From Symsagittifera roscoffensis (taxonomy: Eukaryota > Xenacoelomorpha > Acoela > Convolutidae), in assembly GCF_963678635.1 (NCBI RefSeq), contig NC_087063.1, positions 77,521,617 to 77,585,616 of the forward strand: a stretch of DNA of 64,000 bases, given 5' to 3'. Within the stretch, counting starts at the first letter, position 1. Every line of letters starts with the position of its first letter. Both the position numbers and the translations under genes were made by a program. Below, in pieces: positions 1 to 12,600 of the stretch. The notes under the pieces were generated by a model that saw only the letters and a program-made list of their open reading frames with translations, had not been told where the DNA came from and ran no database searches.

Positions 1-275
1 AAACATTTATCATTTGAAGGTTTTTTACAATAATAATGGAAAGGGTCAATATCCATTTTGAAAAAAATACAAAATTTGGGATATAAATGAACTAATATTA
101 AAGAAGAATATTAAAAGACAGATCAAAAAACACAGATCAAAAAACACGCGGCAAGGATCAAGCAATCTTAAAAACATAGACAATAGAGATAAATTTTATC
201 TACCAATTCAGTTTACGGCGAAGATTCATCAGCTGCTATCAATCGTTCAAAAAACTTTTAGAAGCCTTGAATTGA

Positions 276-551
276 GTGCTTGTGGCCTTACTCCATAACA
301 TGAAGTCTTTACCAACCATCTCGCTTCGTTTCAATGACTGGTTGCAGAAAAGGCAGAGGTGCATGAACGCATGCGAGCAAACCCTCCAAAGACAAGCAAC
401 CAAGATAACCAATACAATGTTGATGCCTCCAAAACGGTCCCAACAGTATCCTCACTGTAATATTTGCAACGGCAAAAGTTCCGTTTGGTCCTGTAGCGCC
501 TTCCAAGCGCAAACTCCCACTCAAAGTATAGAGTTAGCTGCCCATCAGTAA
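276..551 (+). pseudogene. BEL/Pao-type gag relic, copy 1
   Basis: The open stretch has the look of the C-terminal part of a BEL/Pao Gag. A segment LPTISLRFNDWLQKR resembles the LPT..-F..WL.KR signature before the zinc knuckles. A CNIC..-type knuckle (CNICNGKSSVWSC, about 456-494) is followed by the usual hydrophobic stretch. The frame stops at 549-551, just before what would be the next cysteine cluster (a CLSCL-like stretch is visible just beyond). It is a broken fragment, not an intact gene. Assignment rests on remembered family motifs, not a search. Confidence 0.6.
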
Positions 552-1362
552 TTGTGTTTATCTTGCCTGCAATAGGACCTTTTTTTTTCAAAGTTTTCCA
601 AAACCCGTAGAGGACAGTAAGCCTAATTGCAACAACCATTTTTCAGAACGTTCTCCTTCACGACGCCGAGAGAGTTTAACCTGCAAAAAATTCATAAAAA
701 AAAGCCAACAGGAGGAAAGATTTCTTTGAATTCCACTTGTCTTGAGGTAGAGACATTTGAAGGTAGAATCTTTATTTGAATCACATTTAAATTGTGATTC
801 AGTTGTCAGTCACTAATGGATTACCCTATTTACTGAAAAACTTAACTTGTCCGGTGAAAACGTGAACCTCTCCGTCAGAAGAATATGTACAGGTTTTGAT
901 GACTGAGCAAGTGGATATAGGAGTTTCAGGTATTGATGAATCAAATTCATACAATTTTCACATACGGATTTTTGTGAAGAATCAATAGAAGTTCTGAAAC
1001 CATAAATGTCAAGAAACTCGAAAAAATTCATCTAAATTTAGATCCAGTGCCTTGCTTGACGTACCAATTGTCTGACGTGGAAACGATTTCAGGCCCAGAC
1101 TGTTTCCACGCCAAACGTCCATTAGAAACTCACAGTGATAAAACTGGTCTTTATCGTTTTATGTAAGCTTACCTAATGGTTACAATTTCAGTCTTCCTAT
1201 ACCATCGTCCTCAGGTGTGTCATCTCACCACTGTTTTATTTGTCGTTTTGAGGACAAATCTCATGAAGAAAAAATGAAAAAAAAGTATGAACTTATGTCA
1301 TACGGTTCAAACAAGCTCTATTTCAAGCTCTATATTTACAAGCTTTATTTCACATCAAAATC

Positions 1363-2150
1363 TTGAATCGAAAATCTTTTTACTCGCTAAACCAGTGGTA
1401 TGTTTTAGTCGATGAGGATATCAGTTTGATGAACAACTACTACTCGGTATTCGGCCAAGGAACTACTGTACTACTCTCGGCCAAAAAGCTAAATTCGTGC
1501 GTCGAAAACTGGACGGACCGTTATGAACCCGTTATGCTTGCTCATAAAAGCCTAAATTGGAAATTGCATCCCCCAGTGCTCCTCATCATAAAAAGGTGTG
1601 AGAAAGGCTCGTCCGGAACACCAAAAAATAAATTTATGACGTTCTCGCAAGACAAAAGTTCAAAACTACATTTTCTTTTGCTTAGCAGTCTCTAAATACC
1701 GTCCGCTTACAACCGTATTCTCCGATCCAAACGATCTCGAACACTTAGCGCCGAATCACTTCCTACTTAGTCACCGCACAAGTGACTTTCCGCCTCTAGA
1801 TTTCGAACAAAACTCCCATAATCGAAGGCGCTATACCCGAGCGCAGTCCTGTGCAAATACCATTTGGATTGGTTGGCTACGCGAGGACGTACAAATGCTT
1901 AAGAAACGAGCAAAGTGTTTTTTTTTCTCTGCAGAATCACAATTAAACACTTTAGAACTCAATTGGATGAATGAGGACAATAGCACAAGAGGCCATACTC
2001 CATTAGCGCGAGTCAAATCGTTCAAACAAGGTTAAGACAGCATAGCGCAGTCCGCCGTAATAAGATCGGGTACACGCGTGCAATCGTGAAATTCGAACCC
2101 GTGCTCGCTATATTTGGGGCGGAGGGGGTTTGTGCATGTTAACTATACGT
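1363..2150 (+). pseudogene. BEL/Pao-type integrase and C-terminal domain relic, copy 1
   Basis: Two adjacent frames together show the end of a BEL/Pao integrase. In 1363-1695 the order FGQGT, AKKLN, LNWKLHPP matches the catalytic-core region around the second aspartate and its downstream NWKFNPP-type motif. A frame shift then breaks the W.RLVR block. From 1697 to 2034 a second frame, without any start codon, carries SDPNDLEHLAPNHFLL, then a WLRE motif and a tail resembling the family's usual C-terminal domain (DUF5641-like). Degenerate matches to the tail continue to about 2150. The reverse transcriptase and RNase H regions expected between gag and integrase are absent, so the element is internally deleted and not autonomous. 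Confidence 0.75.
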
Positions 2151-5100
2151 ACGTGTTATATTGTTCCTGTAACCTTGGATTGGAGCATTGTAATTTGTCT
2201 TGGAACCTTGAATTGGTTTTGACTAAAATTGATGATTACAATGTTGAATTATTGGGAAAGTGGGATTGAAAAGACCTCGATTGTTCTGCACAAGCTGAAT
2301 ACAATTGAACTATTTTGACTTTTCGCGACTGTCAAAACGAATATTCTAAATGAGGAAAAAACACCTCAATAATAGCAGAAAAACTATTCGATAAAGATAA
2401 ATACTTACCACCTACCTTCATGTAGTTTTTTTTAGTTGAAACAAAAACTATAAACTAAGTTTTGGCAGATGAAAATAACCGCACCTAATGAAATCATTTT
2501 TTCCTTTTTAAGGCTCCGTGTCTCTTTTTCAAAGCGGCCTGTTCTTAAAGTTTTGTCTTTTCTGAAGGTCAATCACACAACCCTGTCGAGAATCGCGTCT
2601 TAGTATAAGTCTGGTGCGACCCAGAACCAGCAATTACAACCAGGTGAAACCAAATAACGGCAATTTCAGACAATCAACTCTAAAATCTGAAAAACCTTTT
2701 GACTTACAAATTGAAGTTTGTTGAAAAATGTGATTGCTTTAAAATGGATATTCATAAGTTGAGACTAGTTATCTTGTTCATGGATAGACCTAAAAAAAAT
2801 TTTGTTCAAGCATCTTCACTCTTAAAAAATAAAATTTTCATTGGGAGGTCAGAAAACTTCATTTCGACTATACTACAATCTTGAACCCAGACGTTTAACT
2901 TGTTTGATTGATTTGTTAATTCAACCCTAGCTTCAATATTTAATTCCACTTCTATTCACTGTTTAGTTTGCAATTTTTTTAAGTTTGTTTTTCGTTCTCT
3001 GTAAATTACTTTAATTGTTCAATTTTTCGAAAAAAAAATTGATGATATATTTTAATGGGTGGCAAACTCAACTTATTTAGCTGATTTTTTAATAATATTT
3101 CATCTAGCATGTAATTTTTGGCATCTGGTATGTAAGAATTGCCATGTAACTTTTTTGTTTTTTGCTTCATATTTGTGTTTCGCCCTCAAAAATTTTCTCA
3201 AATGAGACACCAACAGATTATACGGCATTGGAAGCGCAGTCAAGATAAAACTTGAACCTCACTTAAAACTATAACAAAAAATATAAGTATTTGTAAACGG
3301 CTAGGAAGCCTCTGTATCAAAAAATTCTTAATTTGAAAATCGTGGCCTTTTTTTGGACAAATTTAGGTTATTTGTTATCATCTAAATCTGAAAAGTGCAA
3401 ATTTTGCCATCGTGGAAAACTTTTTGTGGCCCTTTTTTTCTGTTAAAAGACTGTCATTAAAAGAGAAAATTTGATAAGTTTTTTTTTGTTTTTATAACTG
3501 GTTTAGCGACTAAATTGAATACTAGAAGAAATTTTCCTCAAATTTGGCCTTTCGTTCGCAAAAAAGTATATCTTGAAATTTTAAAAAATGAAATTGTATA
3601 ATAAGCAATTTTTTCTTAGAACTCAAGCATGGAGCTGTTTAATAAGCGTTTTTGTACGAAATAATCCGATTAGCATTTTTGTTGTATACAGGTCAACCCT
3701 GGAAGGACTTTATAAAAACATGCAAAAGCTAATACTTCCCTGAGCTCAAATTTATATAATCTTTCGAATAGGAGGCTACATAGTGTAAAACTTTATATGC
3801 AAAAAAAAAATTTTGTTCTTAAAATTGCATGTGCGGGTTGGTTTTAAGAAAACTCAAAAAAAAATACATTTAGTTTTTTTTTGTTGAAATTTTTATCGAA
3901 TTCTTTAAAGCAAAACACTAATCTATAGGCCTCAAATCTGAGTCGGTCTTTTCAAGGTTTCACTTTACACGAGCTATTTGGTTAAATGTTGATACCCAAT
4001 TGTGTCAGAGTTTCATTCATAATGCACTCATTGCTCAGGCTTTCAAAGAAATGCGGAAAAATTATGCTGGGTTGGTTTCATGTCCATTTTTTTGCGCTAA
4101 TAAACCGTTCCAGATCAAACTGAGGCAACTTTTTTGGTCTTATTAATTTTGTATCACTCAAACTTTCACATTTGTTTCGATTTTCGAAGAAAGTGAGAAA
4201 TATATATGCTTGAGCTGGTTTTTAGACCAATTTCTAACATAATAATCGCCCATTTGAGAATCGATCTCTGCATCTTTGTGAGCCCCAAACTAACCTAATA
4301 CTATGGTGGACCTAAAAACGAGCCCACCTAAACTGCGCGTTTAATTTTTTGATGCTGAAACGTTGTAACGCGATTTATTTATTTATGCGATATATTTATG
4401 CGATTTTTTTTATACATATATGACTCTATTTTTAACACTTAGAAACTGATTTTGCCAGCCTAAAATTCATAGTTGGTCAATAAAACAATTACAAAAAATT
4501 ATTCGAGATCAGTTTAAAGGCCCTGATACAATCAATCTTTTCCTTTGATATTGTTCAACTTTTACGGTTTTTAAATATCTAAGTCTTGTGTTTTGTGGGC
4601 TTGTTGTTTATTGTTTACCAAAAATCAATTTTTGATGAAAAAGAATCAAATAAGATACCGTTTTGACTTTATTGGACTCATTTGGGGTGTTTACACAGGG
4701 AGTTAAAAAGTGCACAGACTTTTTTCCCACTCTTTTCAGGATATTGTTCGGAACAATCGCTCGTCATTGAAATTGAAAACTATCAAAAATAAACATTAAA
4801 TTTGAATTTAAAAAGATGAAATTTGAAGTAGCACACCATTTACATGAGGTATAAAACTATGTCTACAAATTCGCAAGTTCTACAAAGTCACACTATTTAA
4901 AATTTATTACAAAAGTTTTGAACTTGTTAAACATATGATCGAGTCATAAATCAAAATTTTCAAAGCAAATAGCTGAAGGCACTTTTTGAAATGTGTGTTT
5001 CAAAATTAAATCTCAATTGTATTTCATTGGACATTAGATATTTTAGCTTGAAATAGCAAACATTTTTTTTCAGAATTAAGTAGGAAAAAAGGTTTTCTTC

Positions 5101-7792
5101 CGTCCGACAGATTCTTGAAGCTTCAGACCATCATAGCGTGGCAAGATTCCAGATTTTGATGAAGTTCGATATCATTCTTTAAGTTGACCACGCGTGTCTT
5201 AGCGGAAAGTATATGATGCAGCTAAAATACAAAAGCTCACTTTAAATACCAAGATAAAAAGAAATGTGAAAAAGCAAACAAAATTGATTTTCTTCCGTAA
5301 ATTTGAGATATTGGTAATGATCGTTGATTGATTGCAATCTCTAGCTTCATATTTTTTGTCTAGTGGTAATTTTATGTTTTAATTTCTATACAAATTTTGT
5401 TTCACTCTATCTAAAATAAAAAAACGATTCTGCTCGGATTCGAACCCTCGACCAACTTACCAGGAGTCCTCGCGTAGGGACTGCCAGTTCTGGTGGCTGA
5501 GTGCAACTTCTTGGCCTTCTGTGCTCCTGAAAACATACCAAGTTTGTTCACGTACAGGTCATTCGGTTAATTAGACAGATTAATAGTTTTAATGGTCACC
5601 ATTATTAATTGATATTAACGTGTTTCAATTTCTCAACTTCAGTTAAGTAAAATAATCCAATATTACTCGTCAGTTAATTGCAAATGAATTTAAAATGACA
5701 AATGTCGACTTGATTAATTAGTAATTAATTAGATAAATTATTAATTTTGACTATTAAAATTAACAATGGGTTTTTGTTTCTGAAGCGTCAATTCGGGTTT
5801 TGTTTCGACACGTAAGCGCAACAGACGGGTATAACAGGGTTGAATTGGCAAAGTTAATGACAAATAACTTGAAGTGTTTTCCTATTTAAGCATTAAAACA
5901 ATCCTTCAGCAACGACCGAATTAATTTTTATTTCGAAGCTCGTTTATTTCAAAATTATAAGAACAAAACAGTTGCTAGAACATCAGAACTATTCTTGTTC
6001 TGGCTTTGAGAGGGAAATAGGTTCAGATTTCTCTAAAACTTATCTAAGCTAAGCTATATGACCGGCATACTATTTTCATTTCGACATTCTCATATAATTT
6101 GAAACATAGTTCATGATTTCATTTTCAGTTGGCCAGTGTCGATATTTCTGGAGAGGTTCAAAATTACAAAGTTGGAACAAAATTTGGAATTTATCATATT
6201 TTTGAATTTTAATTGCATTGGAAAATCATACTTTATTTGAAACAAATAATAAATTTTTCGTGTAATAACTAAAATCATCAAAATAATAAACCAATTCAAT
6301 CTCAAATCTATACAAATTTGAGAGCACTCATGTCTTCTCAAGAGCTTTCCCACGACTCTCTAGATCCCAAAATGTTACCTTGACGGTTTTTAAATGCGGA
6401 AATAAATAATGGTGATACATTCAAAAACATTCGTCAATACACTCTGATGTGTTTTTTTACCTTGTAATGTTCTTGTTCTTTTGAAAAAAAATTTATTGAT
6501 AGATTTCAAGATTATTAATCATAGTACGATTTGTCAAACATATAATCTTCTAATTGCTTTGAAATGATGATTAACACAACCTATAATTTCATTAAAGAGA
6601 GTTAAAATTGTATGTGCTCCACGAGATGATTCAAATAAGGTTTATCAATTTAAAAAGAATTGGCCGCGTGGTTTACGAGAAGGAACAAATCCTGTGCTAC
6701 TCATCACTACCCTCTTTAGGAGCCCCTCCCTCTGCTGCAAAGATTTTTCTGAGCAAAAACAAAATTTGCACTTTGGAAATCTGATTCTTGTTTTTTATTT
6801 ACACACTGTTTTTCAAAAACAAGATAGGTTAATCATTCCCGTGCAGCCACAGGAATTCAAAATTTTTCAGTTATTAAAAAAAAGGTAAGTTTTAGCATTC
6901 GAATATTAAGCAAAGCCCTTGTCAATTTCTGACAAAACGGTAACCTAGTTAATTTCAATTTAAAAGGATCTAGTCTGACTAGCAGCAGACTTGAAGCAAA
7001 CTTCTGAAAACTGGAACACCACTTTTGTCAAGCACCTTGATAGGGTTTCATTTCAAAGACTTTCGTTTTCATATTTTCGAGCGGCTGATAACTGATACTT
7101 GAAGAAACCTTTTATTAAAAGTTTGAATATAAAAAAGGCTTTAAAACAATTTTGGAATCATTTCGCTTGATAAACTGTTTGACTTTTTTTTGAATATGAG
7201 CAAAACGTGGAAAAAGTTCTAACTGACACTTCAATTGCTTTTGAAGTGAAGGCAGGGAAACTGAAAGTATGATTCAGGACGGGCAGTTAAAATTTTTACT
7301 CAAAGTTGGTTCACAAACCGCTTCAAGTCACAAATCGCTTCACGTACTTTGTAGGTTAAATTACTTAGCGATACTTAATATCATTCTTTTCAGTTTTGCA
7401 ATACTTTCCGAAGATAACAAGGTTGTTTGTAGTCGAAAGTTAAAATACTTTCCTGTTTTTTTATAATCTAGTTGCTAGTTCTATGAAAACCGGTCCCTAG
7501 AGTTCATTTTTGCAAAAATTTCGAAGAAACATTTATCATTTGAAGGTTTTTTACAATAATAATGGAAAGGGTCAATATCCATTTTGAAAGAAAAATACAA
7601 AATTTGGGATATAAATGAACTAATATTAAAGAGGAATATTAAAAGACAGATCAAAAAACACGCGGCAAGGATCAAGCAATCTTAAAAACATAGACAATAG
7701 AGATAAATTTTATCTACCAATTCAGTTTACGGCGAAGATTCATCAGCTGCTATCAATCGTTCAAAAAACTTTTAGAAGCCTTGAATTGAGTG

Positions 7793-8064
7793 CTTGTGGT
7801 CTTACTCCATAACATGAAGTTTTACCAACCATCTCGCTTCGTTTCAATGACTGGTTGCAGAAAAGGCAGAGGTGCAGCAACGCATGCGAGCAAACCCTCC
7901 AAAGACAAGAAACCAAGATAACCAATACAATGTTGATGCCTCCAAAACGGTCCCAACAGTATCCTCACTGTAATATTTGCAACGGCAAAAGTTCCGTTTG
8001 GTCCTGTAGCGCCTTCCAAGCAAAAACTCCCACTCAAAGTGCAGAGTTAGCTGCCCATCAGTAA
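7793..8064 (+). pseudogene. BEL/Pao-type gag relic, copy 2
   Basis: This is the same fragment as at 276-551. A one-base deletion near 7819 (aagttttacc instead of aagtctttacc) shifts the upstream part, so the open frame is only clean from about 7855. The CNIC zinc-knuckle region is retained. Confidence 0.58.
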
Positions 8065-8878
8065 TTGTGTTTATCTTGCCTGCAATAGGACCTTTTTTTT
8101 CAAAGTTTTCCAAAACCCGTAGAGTACAGTAAGCATGATTGCAACAACCAGCTTTCAGAACGTTCTCCTTCACGACGCCGAGAGAGATTAACCTGCAAAA
8201 AATTCATTAAAAAAAGCCAACAGGAGGAAAGATTTCTTTGAATTCCACTTGTCTTGAGGTAGAGACATTTGAAGGTAGAATCTTTATTCGAATCACATTT
8301 AAATTGTGATTCAGTTGTCAGTCACTAATGGATTACCCTATTTACTGAAAAACTTAACTTGTCCGGTGAAAACGTGAACCTCTCCGTCAGAAGAATATGT
8401 ACAGGTTTTGATGACTTAGCAAGTGGATATAGGAATTTCAGGTATTGATGAATCAAATTCATACAATTTTCACACACGGATTTTTGTGAAGAATCAATAG
8501 AACTCTAAGTTCTGAAACCATAAATGTCAAGAAACTCGAAAAAATTCATCTACATTTAGATCCAGTGCCTTGCTTGACGTACCAATTGTCTGACGTGGAA
8601 ACGATTTCAGGCCCAGACTGTTTCCACGCCAAACGTCCATTAGAAACTCACAGTGATAAAACTGGTCTTTATCGTTTTATGTAAGCTTACCTAATGGTTA
8701 CGTTTTCAGTCCTCCTATACCATCGTCCTCAGGTGTGTCATCTCACTGTTTTATTTGTCGTTTTGAGGACAAATCTCAAGAAGAAAAATGAAAAAAAAAA
8801 GTATGAACTTGGGTCATACGGTTCAAACAAGCTCTATTTCAAGCTCTATATTTACAAGCTTCATTTCACATCAAAATC

Positions 8879-9660
8879 TTGAATCGAAAATCTTTTTACT
8901 CGCTAAACCAGTGGTATGTTTTAGTCGATGAGGATATCAGTTTGATGAACAACTACTACTCGGTATTCGGCCAAGGAACTACTGTACTACTCTCGGCCAA
9001 AAAGCTAAATTCGTGCGTCGAAAACTGGACGGACCGTCATGAACCCGTTATGCTTGCTCATAAAAGCCTAAATTGGAAATTGCATCCCCCAGTGCTCCTC
9101 ATCATGAAAAAGTGTGAGAAAGGCTCGTCCGGAACACCAAAAAATAAATTTATGACGTTCTCGCAAAACAAAAGTTCAAAACTACATTTTCTTTTGCTTA
9201 GCAGTCTCTAAATACCGTCCGCTTACAACCGTATTCTCCGATCCAAACGATCTCGAACACTTAGCGCCGAATCACTTCCTACTTAGTCACCGCACAAGTG
9301 ACTTTCCGCCTCTAGATTTCGAACAAAACTCCCATAATCGAAAGCGCTATACCCGAGCGCAGTCCTGTGCAAATACCATTTGGATTGGTTGGCTACGCGA
9401 GGACGTACAAATGCTTAAGAAACGAGCAAAGTGTTTTTTTTTCTCTGCAGAATCTCAATTAAACAATTTAGAACTCAATTGGATGAATGAGGACAATAGC
9501 ACAAGAGGCCATACTCCATTAGCGCGAGTCAAATCGTTCAAACAAGGTTAAGACAGCATAGCGCAGTCCGCCGTAATAAGATCGGGTACATGCGTGCAAT
9601 CGTGAAGTTCGAACCCGTGCTCGCAATATTTGGGGCGGAGGGGGTTTGTGCATATTAACT
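8879..9660 (+). pseudogene. BEL/Pao-type integrase relic, copy 2
   Basis: It is collinear with the relic in copy 1, with a handful of substitutions in the first frame (for example Tyr to His, Ile to Met and Asp to Asn). The second frame containing the APNHFLL motif remains open to the same terminal TAA (about 9549). The same frame break separates the two parts in every copy, so it predates the array. Confidence 0.73.
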
Positions 9661-12600
9661 ATACGTACGTGTTATATTGTTCCTGTAACCTTGGATTGGA
9701 GCATTGTAATTTGTCTTGGAACCTTGAATTGGTTTTGACTAAAATTGATGATTACAATGTTGAATTAGTGGGAAAGTGGGATTGAAAAGACCTCGATTGT
9801 TCTGCACAAGCTGAATACAATTGAACTATTTTGACTTTTCGCGACTGTCAAAACGAATATTCTAAATGAGGAAAAAACACCTCAATAAAAGCAGAAAAAC
9901 TATTCGATAAAGATAAATACTTACCACCTACCTTCATGTAGTTTTTTTTAGTTGAAACAATAACTATAAACTAAGTTTTGGCAGATGAAAATAACCGCAC
10001 CTAATGAAATCGTTTTTTCCTTTTTAAGGCTCCGTGTCTCTTTTTCAAAGCGGCCTGTTCTTAAAATTTTGTCTTTTCTGAAGGTCAATCACACAACCCT
10101 GTCGAGAATCGCGTCTTAGTATAAGTCTGGTGCGACCCAGAACCAGCAATTACAACCAGGTGAAACCAAATAACGGCAATTTCAGACAATCAACTTTAAA
10201 ATCTGAAAAACTTTTTGACTTACAAATTGAAGTTTGTTGAAAAATGTGATTGCTTTAAAATGGATATTCATAAGTTGAGACTAGTTATCTTGTTCATGGA
10301 TAGACCTAAAAAAAAATTTGTTCAAGCATCTTCACTCTTAAAAAATAAAATTTTCTTTGGGAGGTCAGAAAACTTCATTTCGACTATACTACAATCTTGA
10401 ACCCAGACGTTTAACTTGTTTGATTGATTTGTTATTTCAACCCTAGCTTCAATGTTTAATTCCACTTCTATTCACTGTTTAGTTTGCAATTTTTTTAAGT
10501 TTGTTTTTCGTTCTCTGTAAATTACTTTAATTGTTCAATTTTTCGAAAAAAATTGATGATTTATTTTAATGGGTGGCAGACTCAACTTATTTAGCTGATT
10601 TTTTAATAATATTTCATCTAGCATGTAATTTTTGGCATCTGGTATGTAAGAATTGCCATGTAACTTTTTTGTTTTTTGCTTCATATTTGTGTTTCGCCCT
10701 CAAAAATTTTCTCAAATGAGACACCAACAGATTATACGGCATTGGAAGCGCAGTCAAGATAAAACTTGAACCTCACTCAAAACTATAACAAAAAATATAA
10801 GTATTTGTAAACGGCTAGGAAGCCTCTGTATCGAAAAATTCTTAAGTTGAAAATCGTGGCCTTTTTTTGGACAAATTTAGGTTATTTGTTATCATCTAAA
10901 TCTGAAAAATGCAAATTTTGCCATCGTGGAAAACTTTTTTGTGGCCCTTTTTTTCTGTTAAAAGACTGTCATTAAAAGAGAAAATTTGATACGTTTTTTT
11001 TTTGTTTTTATAACTGGTTTAGCGACTAAATTGAATACTAGAAGAAATTTTCCTCAAATTTGGCCTTTCGTTCGCAAAAAGGTATATCTTGAAATTTTAA
11101 TAAATGAAATTGTATAATAAGCAATTTTTTCTTAGAACTCAAGCATGGAGCTGTTTAATAAGCGTTTTTGTACGAAATTATCCGATTAGCATTTTTGTTG
11201 TATACAGGTCAACCCTGGAAGGATTTTATAAAAACATGCAAAAGCTAATACTTCCCTGAGCTCAAATTTATATAATCTTTCGAATAGGAGGCTACATAGT
11301 GTAAAACTTTATATGCAAAAAAAATATATTTTGTTCTTAAAATTGCATGTGCGGGTTGGTTTTAAGAAAACTCAAAAAAAATACATATAGTTTTTTTTTT
11401 GTTGAATTTTTTATCGAATTTTTTAAAGCAAAACACTAATCTATAGGCCTCAAACCTGAGTCGGTCTTTTCAAGGTTTCACTTTACACGAGCTATTTGGT
11501 TAAATGTTGATACCCAATTGTGTCAGAGTTTCATTCATAATGCACTCATTGCTCCGGCTTTCGAAGAAATGCGGAAAAATTATGCTGGGTTGGTTTCATG
11601 TCCGTTTTCTTTGCGCTAATAAACCGTTCCAGATCAAACTGAGGCAACCTTTTTAGTCTTATTAATTTTGTATCACTCAAACTTTCACATTTGTTTCGAT
11701 TTTCGAAGAAAGTGAGAAATATATATGCTTGAGCTGGTTTTTAGACCAATTTCTAACATAACAATCGCCCATTTGAGAATCGATCTCTGCATCTTTGTGA
11801 GCCCCAAACTAACCTAATACTATGGTGGACTTAAAAACGAGCCCATCTAAACTGCGCGTTTATTTTTTTGATGCTGAAACGCTGTAACGCGATTTATTTA
11901 TATATGCGATTTATTTATGCGATTTTTTTAATACATATATGACTCTATTTTTAACACTTAGAAACTGATTTTGCCAGCCTAAAATTCATAGTTGGTCAAT
12001 AATACAATTACAAAAACTTATTCGAGATCAGTTTAAAGGCCCTGATACGATCAATCTTTTCCTTTGATATTGTTAAACTTTTACGGTTTTTAAATATCTA
12101 AGTCTTGTGTTTTGTGGTGTTGTTGTTTATTGTTTACCAAAAATCAATTTGTGATGAAAAAGAATCAAATAAGATACCGTTTTGACTTTATTGGACTCAT
12201 TTGGGGTGTTTACACAGGGAGTTAAAAAGTGCACAGACTTTTTTTCCCACTCCTTTCAGGATATTGTTCGGAACAATCGCTCGTCATTGAAATTGAAAAC
12301 TATCAAAAATAAACATTAAATTTGAATTTAAAAAGATGAAATTTGAAGTAGCACACCATTTACATGAGGTATAAAACTATGTCTACAAATTCGCAAGTTC
12401 TACAAAGTCACACTATTTAAAATTTATTACAAAAGTTTTGAACTTGTTAAACATATGATCGAGTCATAAATCAAAATTTTCAAAGCAAATAGCTGAAGGC
12501 AATTTTTGAAATGTGTGTTTCAAAATTAAATCTCAATTGTATTTCATTGGACATTAGATATTTTAGCTTGAAATAGCAAACATTTTTTTTCAGAATTAAG

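Larger units (their letters stand above)
1..7526 (+). repeat. 7.5-kb tandem repeat unit, copy 1
   Basis: The window opens inside this copy. The first bases recur at 7527 and 15048, giving unit lengths of 7526 and 7521 bp. The copies differ only by scattered substitutions and short indels over the whole length, so they are recent duplicates in head-to-tail order. The left part holds broken BEL/Pao gag (about 276-551) and integrase (about 1363-2150) pieces. The remaining roughly 5.3 kb is AT-rich with no coding signal I can recognise. The array may continue left of the window. Whether the unit is a decayed retrotransposon multiplied by unequal crossing-over or a macrosatellite that captured retroelement DNA cannot be settled here. 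Confidence 0.93.

Noticed and set aside
309-639. Minus-strand open stretches overlapping the gag relic in each array copy
   Set aside because: They lie opposite the recognisable zinc-knuckle frame and have no family resemblance.
2036-2112. tRNA-like stretch with A-box-like tagcgcagtcc and B-box-like attcgaaccc
   Set aside because: It lies exactly where the BEL/Pao C-terminal domain should end and translates to plausible degenerate tail sequence. Stems of a tRNA cloverleaf do not pair.
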